A stretch of DNA of 64,000 bases, from positions 1 through 64,000 of the forward strand of contig NZ_BNCM01000014.1 of assembly GCF_014656475.1 (NCBI RefSeq), written 5' to 3'. The position numbers and the translations under genes were made by a program. The notes below the pieces were generated by a model that was not told the DNA's origin, did no database searches, and saw only the letters and a list, made by a program, of their open reading frames with translations. How positions within the stretch are numbered: the stretch's first letter is position 1; every line of letters starts with the position of its first letter. Shown piece after piece: positions 8,641 to 16,714 of the stretch. This DNA comes from Sinomonas cellulolyticus (GTDB taxonomy: Bacteria > Actinomycetota > Actinomycetes > Actinomycetales > Micrococcaceae).

Positions 8641-9981
8641 GTGCCTGCCGCCGACCTCCCTCCCGCGCCGGAAAGCGACCGTCCTCTGGAGTCCGGCACG
8701 GGTCTTCCCGGCGATCCCGGCACGGCGCCGACTGTCGTGATCCTGCGCGTCCTGAGGGTCACGCTGCACGTCGGCTTCGCCGCACTGCTCGGCGTCGCTG
8801 TCGTGAGGCTGCTGAGCACGGGGCACGTTGGCGTGCTGGGCTACGCCTGGACCGCCGCCGCCTTTGTCCTGGCCGGCGTCTACCTCACCGGCACCCTCCT
8901 GGAGAAGCGCTACGCCGCGAACCGCACCGGCTTGGACCCCCGCCGCTATGGCGTCCTCTGGCTCGGGATCGTCACGGCGCTCTGGCTCGTCCTCCTCGCC
9001 GGAAGCGCCGAATTCTCCTGGCTGGCGTTTCCCCTCTTCTTCCTCCACCTGCACCTGCTTCCGCGGCGGGTGGCGCTGCTGACCATCGCGCTGATGACGG
9101 CGGCGGTCATCGCCGCGCAGTGGGCTGCCAGTGGCCTGCCCACACCCCAGCCGGCGGTGGTCATCGGCCCACTCCTAGGGGCCGGGTTCGCGGTCGTGAC
9201 CGGCCTCGCCTACAGCGCGCTCTACAGGGAAGCGGAGAACCAGCGCCGGGCCGTCAGCGAACTCACGAGGACGCGTGCGGAACTCGCGGCGTCCCAGCAC
9301 GATGCGGGCGTCCACGCCGAGCGCGAGAGGCTGGCCCGGGAGATCCACGACACCCTTGCCCAGGGGCTTTCGAGCATCGTGCTGATGGTCCGCGCGGCCG
9401 AGAAGTCGCTCGCGGACGGAGACATCGCCACCGCCACCGAGCGCCTCGGCCTCGTGCGGCAGACGGCATCGGAGAACCTCTCGGAGGCCCGCCATTTCGT
9501 CCGTGGCCTCTCCGCCCCGCAGCTTCAGGAGGCCTCGCTCATCGAGAGCCTGCGCCGACTGTGCGAGAGAACCGAGAACAACGCCGCAGCCCGCGGCTTG
9601 CGGCTGCGCTGCCGGTTTGAACTCGACGGTGATCCAGTGGAGCTGCCGCAGCCCTACCGGGTAACGCTGCTCCGTGCTGCCCAGGCCAGCCTCGCGAACG
9701 TCACGGACCACGCCGACGCCGGCAACGCCGTCGTGACCCTCGCCTTCCTCGGCAGTGACGTCGCGTTGGACATCTATGATGACGGCGCCGGGTTCGATCC
9801 AGCCGGACTGACGGCACAGACGGCGGCGCGGACAGACGGCACCGGGTACGGGATCCGCTCGCTGCAGCAGCGCGTGCAAGGGCTGAACGGCTCGCTCGAC
9901 GTGGAATCATCGCCCGGGGAAGGGACGGTGGTCGCGGTCCGGCTACCCCTCGACGATGCCGCTGGAAGGAGCGATCGATGA
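8641..9981 (+). CDS. Sensor histidine kinase, NarL/LiaS-type (HisKA_3)
   Basis: This 446-residue kinase has about five or six N-terminal transmembrane segments (residues 30-205) with almost no extracellular loop. A short coiled linker leads to a HisKA_3 dimerisation domain with the phosphoacceptor H236 in the sequence LAREIHDTLAQGL. The C-terminal HATPase contains a DDGAGFDP box and GYGIRSLQQRV. Such few-loop sensors usually detect membrane or envelope stress, often antibiotics. The GTG start at 8641 has no ribosome-binding site, and a TAGGCT box ends 6 nt before it, so the message may be leaderless. Its stop overlaps the next gene (ATGA). Confidence 0.93.
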   Translation: MPAADLPPAPESDRPLESGTGLPGDPGTAPTVVILRVLRVTLHVGFAALLGVAVVRLLSTGHVGVLGYAWTAAAFVLAGVYLTGTLLEKRYAANRTGLDPRRYGVLWLGIVTALWLVLLAGSAEFSWLAFPLFFLHLHLLPRRVALLTIALMTAAVIAAQWAASGLPTPQPAVVIGPLLGAGFAVVTGLAYSALYREAENQRRAVSELTRTRAELAASQHDAGVHAERERLAREIHDTLAQGLSSIVLMVRAAEKSLADGDIATATERLGLVRQTASENLSEARHFVRGLSAPQLQEASLIESLRRLCERTENNAAARGLRLRCRFELDGDPVELPQPYRVTLLRAAQASLANVTDHADAGNAVVTLAFLGSDVALDIYDDGAGFDPAGLTAQTAARTDGTGYGIRSLQQRVQGLNGSLDVESSPGEGTVVAVRLPLDDAAGRSDR

Positions 9982-10637
9982 ATGAGATCCGCGTCCTGCT
10001 TGTCGATGACCATCCGGTGGTCCGAGCCGGACTGACGGCGATGCTCTCCGCGTTCGAGGGCATCTCGGTAGCAGCGGAGGCCGCCGACGGCGGCGCCGCG
10101 CTGAGGGAACTGGAACGGCTGCGGATTCTGGGCGACGACGTCGACGTGGTGCTCATGGACCTGCAGATGGGCGCCGGGATGGACGGCGTCACGGCCACGT
10201 CCCGCATCAGAAGGCTGGAGAAGCCCCCGCCGGTCCTCATCCTCACGACCTATGACACCGACGCCGACATCCTCGCGGCAGTGGAAGCAGGAGCCAGCGG
10301 CTACATGCTCAAGGATGCCCCTCCCGAACAGATCCGGCAGGCGGTGCTCGCCGCCGCCGCCGGCCAGACGGCTCTGGCACCCAAGGCGGCCGCCTTGCTG
10401 ATGGACAGGATCAGCAACCCCGCCACAGCACTGACGTCACGGGAAATCCAATTGCTCGAGCTGCTGGCCACCGGCCTGACCAACCGGGCAATGGCCAGAG
10501 AGCTGTTCATCTCCGAGGCAACGGTGAAGACGCACCTCGTGCACATCTACAGCAAGCTCGGCGTGGACAGCCGCACAGCAGCCATCGCCGCCGCCACCCA
10601 GCGCCGCATCATCCGCGCCCCCGGGCAGCAGGCCTGA
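9978..10637 (+). CDS. Response regulator, NarL/LuxR-type
   Basis: This 219-residue response regulator has a receiver domain (residues 1-120; acidic pocket DDHP, phosphoacceptor D61 in LMDLQMG, conserved Thr and Lys). A C-terminal LuxR-type helix-turn-helix follows (about 150-215; LTSREIQLLELLATGLTNRAMA and ISEATVKTHLVHIYSKL). It overlaps the kinase stop codon by 4 nt and is certainly co-expressed with it. The likely targets are its own promoter and the divergent ABC exporter genes, through the palindrome at 8590-8607. That target assignment is inference. Confidence 0.94.
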   Translation: MNEIRVLLVDDHPVVRAGLTAMLSAFEGISVAAEAADGGAALRELERLRILGDDVDVVLMDLQMGAGMDGVTATSRIRRLEKPPPVLILTTYDTDADILAAVEAGASGYMLKDAPPEQIRQAVLAAAAGQTALAPKAAALLMDRISNPATALTSREIQLLELLATGLTNRAMARELFISEATVKTHLVHIYSKLGVDSRTAAIAAATQRRIIRAPGQQA

Positions 10638-10795
10638 CCCTGGCTCAAGGTCCGCTCCGGTGCGGGCGGCGTCGTACTGGCCGACGCACAGGCTGCTGCG
10701 GCCGGCACGGCCCAGTCCGCCGACTCCGCAGCAGGCTCTCCCCCAGGCAGGGCCGCGGCGGTACGGTTGCGGTACGAGCAGCGGAAGGACCGGCC

Positions 10796-11101
10796 ATGAC
10801 CCGCTTCCTCATCACGTACCACGGGTACCCCTACCCTGACATGGACACCATCGCCAGCCAACGGCGGGAGTTCCGCGTCTGGGCCGAGAAGACGTTCGGA
10901 CCCGCCATGGTGGACTTCGGTGCGCCGCTCTTCGACGCCGGGCAGGTGTCCACGGCGGGGCCGCCGCTCCCGCCCGTCGAGATCGACGGGTACACGATCA
11001 TCGAGGCGCGTTCCGTGTCCGAGGTCCGTGCACTCCTCGATGGCCACCCCTTCCTTGCACTCGGCGGCACCATCCAGATCAACGAGTGCCTCGAGGTGTG
11101 A
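10796..11101 (+). CDS. YCII-like small protein, copy 1 of 3
   Basis: This is a 101-residue protein of the YCII/DGPF-like dimeric alpha-beta barrel type, judged from its strand pattern: RFLITYHG at the start, a central VDFGAP, a GYTIIEA strand, and HPFLALGGTIQINEC at the end. It is about 64% identical to the protein at 12732-13034 and clearly related to the one at 14552-14854. A GGAAGGAC ribosome-binding site precedes the ATG, as it does in all three copies. The function is unknown; distant relatives are small-molecule-binding or degrading proteins. Confidence 0.85.
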   Translation: MTRFLITYHGYPYPDMDTIASQRREFRVWAEKTFGPAMVDFGAPLFDAGQVSTAGPPLPPVEIDGYTIIEARSVSEVRALLDGHPFLALGGTIQINECLEV

Positions 11102-11121
11102 ACGGCGCGACCTGCCGCGAG

Positions 11122-11745
11122 TCAGCCAGCCTCGACGCCGAGGAGTCCGAGCACCCGGGCCACCGTTGCGGCGGCGCGGTCTAGCGAGGCACCCTCGCCC
11201 GGGCCGTCCGCGGAGACCGGGCCGTCCGCATGAAGCAGGGCCGCGGCGATGACCTGCATGACCAGCTCCACGTCCGCATCCTCGAGGCGTCGCCCCGTCA
11301 TCCGCTCGAGGGCCGTGTTCACCGCCGCCGCGAGGAGCGGCCGGTGCGCCCGCATGATCTGCTGCAGCCCGGCGTCGCGCCCCGCATCGAGCATCGGCAG
11401 CAGCCGGATCGCCACGACGTCGGCGGCGAGCCCGGGCGCGAAGAAGACGTCCATGAGTTCCCGGGCGATCTGCTCAAGACTGCGCGGGCCAGCATCGAGT
11501 GCCTCGGCCTGCTCCTGGGCGGCGCGGGCCCTCAGGTCCTCCGCGCCCTCCACCGCGGCGGCGTACAGGGCCTGCTTGCTGCGGAAGTAGTAGTTGCCTG
11601 AGCCCTGGGCCAGTCCGGCGGCCTCCGCCACCCGCCGGTGCGTGATAGCCGCGGGGCCGTCCGAGATGAGCAGCCGGGCAGCGGCCTCCGCCATGCGTCG
11701 CTTCCGCTCGCGGCTCCGCTCCTGCTTCCCCTCCATCTGGCCCAT
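11122..11745 (-). CDS. TetR family transcriptional regulator
   Basis: This 207-residue regulator has an N-terminal TetR helix-turn-helix (about residues 12-60, ending GSGNYYFRSKQALYAA) and a helical ligand-binding domain. It is divergent from the DUF981 membrane gene, and a perfect 6-bp inverted repeat (CTATAC/GTATAG) lies between them at 11789-11804. The simplest reading is a local repressor of the membrane gene and of itself. The stop lies 20 nt from the stop of the YCII-like gene, tail to tail. Confidence 0.9.
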   Translation of the reverse strand: MGQMEGKQERSRERKRRMAEAAARLLISDGPAAITHRRVAEAAGLAQGSGNYYFRSKQALYAAAVEGAEDLRARAAQEQAEALDAGPRSLEQIARELMDVFFAPGLAADVVAIRLLPMLDAGRDAGLQQIMRAHRPLLAAAVNTALERMTGRRLEDADVELVMQVIAAALLHADGPVSADGPGEGASLDRAAATVARVLGLLGVEAG

Positions 11746-11788
11746 TGTGCCGGAATAAACCGGCGCGCCCGATTGCTGAGGTCAATAG

Positions 11789-11804
11789 CTATACGAATGT
11801 ATAG
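11789..11804. promoter_or_regulatory. Probable TetR operator
   Basis: CTATAC-GAAT-GTATAG is a perfect inverted repeat in an AT-rich island within otherwise GC-rich sequence. It lies 44 nt upstream of the TetR start and 44 nt upstream of the DUF981 start. The TATAGG of the right arm could act as a -10 box for the rightward gene, so binding here would block transcription. Confidence 0.6.
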
Positions 11805-11848
11805 GTTTTGGGAGCGGGGCAAGACCCGCCGTGACCAAGGAGTCAAGG

Positions 11849-12592
11849 ATGTCGGTTCCCATGGGACTGAAGATCGACTGGTCGACGATGCCGACCTACA
11901 ACACCATCATGTCCGTGGCCGCGGGCGCAGCGCTGATCGCGCTCGTGATCCTCGGCAAGGACATCATCAAGGCCCGGCTGGCCAATGCTCCCGGCTCCGA
12001 GCCCCTCCAGACCGACGGATGGGCGGTGGCGCTCGGCATCCTGGGCCTCGTCCTCTTCCCCACCGGCCTGCACATGACCCTCACGTGGCCCCTGGCCAAG
12101 GGCGGCTTCCCGTTCGACAACGTGATCTTCGGCGAGACAAGCCTCGGCCTCAGCGCCCTGCTGCTCGGGGCCGCCTTCTACCTGTGGAAGCGCGGCTCGG
12201 TGATCCGTGAGGCCGCCGACCCGGTCGCTGAAGCCGCGCGCGTGGCGCGGCCGATCTCATGGTTCGTGGGCGGCCTCGGCCTGAGCCTGTTCGGCATCGC
12301 CGCCGCCGGCATCACCTACCAGCTCTTCGCCGCCCCTCCCCAGGAGCCCATCTCCGGGGCGTTCGCCCAGTGGCCGTGGCTCGAGGCGACGTTCATGTCG
12401 CTCCTGTTCGCCCTCGTGGGCCTCGGTGCCGTGCTGTTCCCGTTCGCCGCTCGCCAGCTTCGCGCCGGCTACAAGCACCAAGCGATCGTGCGGTGGATCG
12501 GCGTGGTGTGGATGGTCGCGGGAATCGTGTTCCTGCTCTTCGGCGCGATGAACTTCTTCACCCACATCGGGCTCATCGTCAACACGATGTGA
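11849..12592 (+). CDS. DUF981 family integral membrane protein
   Basis: This 247-residue protein has about six hydrophobic segments and matches the DUF981 family: the stretch VALGILGLVLFPTGLHMTLTWPL and the late THIGLIV segment are typical. The function is unknown. I chose the ATG at 11849 over a GTG at 11831 because AAGGAG sits 8 nt upstream of the ATG. It is divergent from a TetR regulator with an operator-like site between them. A strong hairpin follows the stop codon. Confidence 0.8.
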   Translation: MSVPMGLKIDWSTMPTYNTIMSVAAGAALIALVILGKDIIKARLANAPGSEPLQTDGWAVALGILGLVLFPTGLHMTLTWPLAKGGFPFDNVIFGETSLGLSALLLGAAFYLWKRGSVIREAADPVAEAARVARPISWFVGGLGLSLFGIAAAGITYQLFAAPPQEPISGAFAQWPWLEATFMSLLFALVGLGAVLFPFAARQLRAGYKHQAIVRWIGVVWMVAGIVFLLFGAMNFFTHIGLIVNTM

Positions 12593-12610
12593 CCCTTCCC
12601 CAGCGGTGCC

Positions 12611-12652
12611 TGAGCGCACGACGGCGGGTGCCCACCCGGCGTCGTGCGCTCA
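12611..12652. terminator. Long hairpin carrying the CGCACGACGGCG motif
   Basis: Two 20-nt arms (12611-12630 and 12633-12652) pair with a single mismatch around a 2-nt loop, 18 nt after the DUF981 stop. There is no T-run. The left arm carries the 12-mer CGCACGACGGCG that recurs elsewhere in the window. It probably acts as a terminator in this position, but it also belongs to a dispersed palindromic family. Confidence 0.6.
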
Positions 12653-12731
12653 CTGCGTCCCGTGCTCAGACCTACACGCCAGCGATGTTCGGCGGTAGGT
12701 TTACCGCACGCATTGCGGGAAGGACGGCGCC

Positions 12732-13034
12732 ATGACTCGCTTCCTCATCACCTACCACGGCATGCCCTACCCTGAGCCGGACATCATCGACCGGACCCGC
12801 GGGGCCCTGCGCCGATGGGCGGTTGAGAAGCTCGGGGACGCCATGGTGGACTTCGGCGCCCCGGTGCTCCTGGGAGGACAGGTGTCCGCCGGGCAGCCCC
12901 ATGGCGCGGTGGAGATCGACGGATACACGATCATCGAGGCCTCGTCCCTGTCCGAGGTCCGCGACATGCTGGCCGACCACCCATACCTGGCCCTGGGCGG
13001 CACCCTGCAGATCAACGAATGCCAGCCGATGTAG
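12732..13034 (+). CDS. YCII-like small protein, copy 2 of 3
   Basis: This 100-residue protein is about 64% identical to the protein at 10796-11101, sharing MTRFLITYHG, AMVDFGAP, VEIDGYTIIEA and GGTLQINEC. The leader is also shared: the ribosome-binding site is GGAAGGAC, and a GGTAGG-TT-ACCGCACG stretch upstream resembles that of copy 1, so the duplication included the promoter. The subtilase gene starts 22 nt downstream of its stop and may be co-transcribed. The function is unknown. Confidence 0.85.
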   Translation: MTRFLITYHGMPYPEPDIIDRTRGALRRWAVEKLGDAMVDFGAPVLLGGQVSAGQPHGAVEIDGYTIIEASSLSEVRDMLADHPYLALGGTLQINECQPM

Positions 13035-13056
13035 GCCCGCACGAGGGAGTATGAGC

Positions 13057-14304
13057 ATGAAGAAGACCGTCTTTGCCGGCATCGCAGCACTGATCATCGC
13101 CGTCAGCCCCCTCGTGGCCGTACCTGCCGCGAGCGCGGCTGGCGAGCCGCCGCCCCACGCCGCCGGGCAGATCCTCGTGAAGTTCGCCGACGACCACGCG
13201 GCCGACGGCGTGCTCCGCCAGCACGGGCTCGCGAATGGGCCGACGGTCGGCAGCACCGGCGCCCACCTCATCAAAGTGCCGGCCGGCGCCGAGCTCCGGC
13301 TCGTCCAGGCCCTCAGCAGCAATCCGGCGGTCGAGTACGCCGAGCCGGACGCCATCGCGAGGGCGGTGACGGACGACCAGTACTTTGACCGCCAGTACGC
13401 CCTGCAGAACACCGGTCAGTCCTTCACCAACACCGCGGGCACCATCACCGTGCCAGCGGGCAAGGCGGGGGCAGACGTCGGCGCCGTGGGGGCCTGGAGC
13501 ACCACCACGGGCGGGGGGATCCCGGTCGCAGTCCTCGATACTGGCGTCGCCACGGACAACCACGACATCTGGCCTCACGTCACCGCGAGCGCCAACTTCA
13601 GCACCTCCACGACTCAGGACGACATGTACGGGCACGGAACGCACGTGGCCGGCATCGTGGCGGCCATCGCGAACAACACGATCGGTGTGGCCGGCGTCTG
13701 CCCGAGCTGCACCATCCTCAACGGCAAGGTCCTCGACGACAACGGATCGGGCACCGCCTCGGCCATCGCGCGGGGCATCGACTGGGCGGTCAAGAACGGC
13801 GCGAAGGTCATCAACATGAGCCTCGCGATGCGCGTCTCCTCCCGCACCCTCGAAACCGCCGTCAACAACGCCTGGAACAGCGGGGTGGTCATCGTCGCCG
13901 CGGCAGGGAACACCGGCGCCCAGGCAAAGATGTACCCGGCGGCCTACTCGAACGTCATCGCCGTCGCGGCCACGGACAACAACGACGCCAAGGCGTCCTT
14001 CTCGACCTACGGCGCGAAGTGGGTGGACGTCGCGGCCCCGGGCGTGAGCGTCTACTCGACCTTCCCCAACCACCCGTTCGCCCTGCAGACCACCTACAAC
14101 CGCTCCGAGAGCTATGACATCGGCAGCGGTACCTCGATGGCCTCACCGATCGTCGCCGCCACCGCCGCACTGGCCCTCAGTGCGCATTCCGGCTACAGCA
14201 ACGCCCAAGTCCGGGCGAAGGTCGAGTCCAGCGCAGACAGGATCCCCGGCACCGGCTCCTACTGGGCGTACGGCCGGGTGGACGCGAACGCGGCCGTGCA
14301 TTAG
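13057..14304 (+). CDS. Secreted subtilisin-like serine protease (S8)
   Basis: This 415-residue preproprotease has a classic signal peptide (MKK, hydrophobic core, ASA cleavage near residue 27). An I9-like propeptide follows (about 35-100, including QILVKFADD and EYAEPD). The S8 domain contains the catalytic triad D161 (VLDTG), H193 (GHGTHVAG) and S360 (GTSMASP). The oxyanion Asn lies in AAAGNTG. Two Cys residues (VCPSCT) may form a disulfide. I chose the ATG at 13057 rather than 13051 because GAGGGAG lies at a proper distance only from the former. The enzyme should be exported and act on extracellular protein. Confidence 0.93.
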   Translation: MKKTVFAGIAALIIAVSPLVAVPAASAAGEPPPHAAGQILVKFADDHAADGVLRQHGLANGPTVGSTGAHLIKVPAGAELRLVQALSSNPAVEYAEPDAIARAVTDDQYFDRQYALQNTGQSFTNTAGTITVPAGKAGADVGAVGAWSTTTGGGIPVAVLDTGVATDNHDIWPHVTASANFSTSTTQDDMYGHGTHVAGIVAAIANNTIGVAGVCPSCTILNGKVLDDNGSGTASAIARGIDWAVKNGAKVINMSLAMRVSSRTLETAVNNAWNSGVVIVAAAGNTGAQAKMYPAAYSNVIAVAATDNNDAKASFSTYGAKWVDVAAPGVSVYSTFPNHPFALQTTYNRSESYDIGSGTSMASPIVAATAALALSAHSGYSNAQVRAKVESSADRIPGTGSYWAYGRVDANAAVH

Positions 14305-14316
14305 GCAGGCCGTCGG

Positions 14317-14426
14317 GAGTTCCCCAGCTTTGGGCCCCGGGCGCGGCGTGTCGCAGGACTTCTGCGGCGTGTCGCAGGACTTCTGCGGCGTGTCGCGCTC
14401 CGCCCGGGCTGAAGGCTGGGGAGTTC
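14317..14426. repeat. Intergenic palindromic element with internal 21-bp repeats
   Basis: The outer arms (14317-14343 and 14401-14426) are inverted near-copies that both carry CCCCAGC followed by a CCCGGGCG box. Between them is a 21-bp unit repeated 2.6 times (14343-14363, 14364-14384, 14385-14396). A related inverted element with the same CCCCAGCTTT ends lies at 49236-49335. No coding sequence fits here. It may act as a terminator for the subtilase, but the resemblance to a second locus suggests a small dispersed element. Confidence 0.55.
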
Positions 14427-14551
14427 GCCACGTGAGCCCGGAGCCGCGCCCGCCGGCGAACGCCAACATCCCGGCCGCCCGCAAGCCGACCGGCTTCACG
14501 GCAGGCGCCTGGGGTAGTGTGACGGCACGCAGACCGGAAGGACGTCAAGCC

Positions 14552-14854
14552 ATGGCACGGTTCCTCGTCACCTACCACGACATGCCCCACCCCTCCCCGG
14601 AGGTGGTCGCCGCGAACCGCGCCGCCTTCCGCGCGTGGGCCGAGACTGCCCTCGGGGACGCCCTCGTGGACCCGGGCGCCCCCGTCTATCTCGCGGGCCA
14701 GCTCGCCAAGGGCACGGCCGCCCCGCACACCGAGATCTCGGGCTTCTCGATCATCGAGGCGAAGTCCCTCGCGGACGCGCGGGAACTGCTCGCAGACCAC
14801 CCGTACCTCGACCGCGGGGCCACCATCCAGATCGACTGGTGCCTCGACGTCTGA
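14552..14854 (+). CDS. YCII-like small protein, copy 3 of 3
   Basis: This 100-residue protein is a more divergent member of the local triplet: MARFLVTYHDMP, ALVDPGAP, GFSIIEAKS and HPYLDRGATIQIDWC align with copies 1 and 2. The ATG at 14552 is preceded by GGAAGGAC at the same spacing as in the other copies. It ends 24 nt from the stop of the DipZ-like gene (convergent). The function is unknown. Confidence 0.82.
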   Translation: MARFLVTYHDMPHPSPEVVAANRAAFRAWAETALGDALVDPGAPVYLAGQLAKGTAAPHTEISGFSIIEAKSLADARELLADHPYLDRGATIQIDWCLDV

Positions 14855-14878
14855 GCGCCTCGCCCGCACCCCCCGCGC

Positions 14879-16630
14879 TCATCCGAAGGTGAACGAGTAG
14901 AGCTCGACGCCGGGGCTCGCCGTGACCTCGAGGGTCCCCTGCCGCTGGGCGGCCCCGTCGAGGAGGACGTAGGAGCGAGGTGACCCGCCGACGTCGACCG
15001 TCCGCTCGCCGTCGGGCCCGTGGACGGTGAGCGTGCCGGTGCCCCCGGCCACGGCCTGGACCTGTGCTGCTCTGAAATCCAGCCGGACGGAGGCTGCGGG
15101 GCCGGGCGCAATGCTCTGGGCACCCAGGGTCCAGGGCCCGGAAAGGGCGAACGAGTCTGCGGGCTGCTGCGCCGGGTACGAGAAGGTCGCTGTCCCCGTG
15201 CGATAGGGGCCCACCCCGGCGTAGTTCACCTGCTTGGCAACACCGAGGAACGTCTCGGGGGTGGTGCCGGCGGCGGGTGCCGTGCCGGCCGTCTCGACGG
15301 GCGCCGGGAGTGCAGCCCCGGGGTGGGCGTCGGCCAGGAGCTGCCGGACGAGGCTCTCCGTGGTCTGGTAGCCGCCCTCGCCCTGCTGGATGTGCCGCAC
15401 GTTCCCCTGCGCGTCGATGAGGTACTGGGCGGGCCAGAAGCGGTTGCGGTACGCCGACCAGGTCGCGTACCCATTGTCCATGGCCACGGGGTAGTCGATT
15501 CCGTGGTCCTTCACCCCTGCCTCAACGTTGCGCTGCTCGCGCTCGAAGGCGTACTCGGGCGTGTGGACGCCGATCACCGTCAGCCCTGCCGCCTTGTAGG
15601 CGTCGTTGAGCGCGATGATGTGCGGCAGCGACCGCTGGCAGTTGATGCACGAGTAGGCCCAGAAGTCGATGAGGACCACATGGCCCCGCAGGCCGGCGAG
15701 AGTGAGCGGCTCGGAGCCGATCCATGCCGTGGCGCCGCGGAGCGCCGGCGCGGGTCCGCAGTCCTGCAGCGTGGTGGCGCCCTGGGTGCAGTTGGCCAGC
15801 TGCCGGTTCTCATCGGTGACGAGGCCGCCGAGGTCCAGCGGGGTGCCCGCATTTGGGTGCAGCTGGTCCTGGAAGGACGCCGTGTAGTCGGGGACGAGCC
15901 GCTGGAGCGCGGCGGGCAGATCGAGTGCGAGTCCTGCCGCGAGTGCAACCATGAGCACGCCCGCCGTGATGCGGATGCCCCGCTGGCGCCGCCGGAAGGC
16001 CTTGAGCCGCTCCGCGAGCCCGCGGCCGGCGAGGGCGAAGACGAGCAGCGGCACGGAGACCCCGAGCGCGAACGAGAGCGTCAGGGCCACCGACTCCGGG
16101 CCGATCCTGCCCGTGGCGCCGGAGACCACGATCGCCGCGAGCACCGGGCCGGCGCACGGGACGAACACCGCGCCGAGGGCGAGGCCGAGGCCGAATCCGC
16201 CCCTGCGTGCATCCACGCGACGCTGCGGGATCCACGAGAACGGCTTCTCGAGCCACTCCTCGACCCGCGGCGCCATCAGGCCGATCCCTACCGCCCCGAG
16301 GACCGCGATTCCCGCCCAGCGGAGCACGTCCTGTGGAAGGCCGAGCGCGGAGAGGGCCAGCGAGCCCAGCAGCGTGACCGCGCTGAAGCTCAGCACGAGC
16401 CCCGCAATCACCTGGTACGGCCGCCACCGGGACGTCTGCCGCGCCGCCGTGGCGTGGCCCGAGGCAAGGGCGGTCCGGGCCGCGCGGCCCGCAGGGGCGG
16501 ACGACGGCGTGCCGCGCCGGGCGCTGTCGAGCCCGGCTGAGAAGAAGATCACCGGCAGGACCGGGAGGATGCAGGGCGAGATGCCCGTGATGAGGCCGCC
16601 GAGGAATCCGATGAGGATGTTTTCGCCCAT
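14879..16630 (-). CDS. dipZ: DipZ-like CcdA/thioredoxin fusion protein
   Basis: This 583-residue fusion begins with a CcdA-type membrane domain (about six transmembrane segments, residues 1-235). It contains the paired cysteines of CcdA in GISPCILPVLP and FVPCAGPVLAA. A TlpA-type thioredoxin domain follows (about 285-430) with the active site C-I-N-C, then a C-terminal all-beta domain (about 440-583) as in mycobacterial DipZ. The protein should carry electrons from cytoplasmic thioredoxin to extracytoplasmic disulfides, for cytochrome maturation or repair of oxidised surface proteins. The start at 16630 is the first Met before the CcdA motif. It is divergent from gabD. Confidence 0.92.
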   Translation of the reverse strand: MGENILIGFLGGLITGISPCILPVLPVIFFSAGLDSARRGTPSSAPAGRAARTALASGHATAARQTSRWRPYQVIAGLVLSFSAVTLLGSLALSALGLPQDVLRWAGIAVLGAVGIGLMAPRVEEWLEKPFSWIPQRRVDARRGGFGLGLALGAVFVPCAGPVLAAIVVSGATGRIGPESVALTLSFALGVSVPLLVFALAGRGLAERLKAFRRRQRGIRITAGVLMVALAAGLALDLPAALQRLVPDYTASFQDQLHPNAGTPLDLGGLVTDENRQLANCTQGATTLQDCGPAPALRGATAWIGSEPLTLAGLRGHVVLIDFWAYSCINCQRSLPHIIALNDAYKAAGLTVIGVHTPEYAFEREQRNVEAGVKDHGIDYPVAMDNGYATWSAYRNRFWPAQYLIDAQGNVRHIQQGEGGYQTTESLVRQLLADAHPGAALPAPVETAGTAPAAGTTPETFLGVAKQVNYAGVGPYRTGTATFSYPAQQPADSFALSGPWTLGAQSIAPGPAASVRLDFRAAQVQAVAGGTGTLTVHGPDGERTVDVGGSPRSYVLLDGAAQRQGTLEVTASPGVELYSFTFG

Positions 16631-16714
16631 GCACCCTGTTCGGGGCGGCGGGGGGCGGCGGATTGCCCGCAGCGCACCCGGGGCGCGTACACCTATGGCT
16701 ACTGGCGAGTAACA

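Noticed and set aside
14343..14396. Short direct repeats could be iterons of an origin or plasmid replicon.
   Set aside because: There are only 2.6 copies, no AT-rich stretch, and no replication initiator gene nearby.
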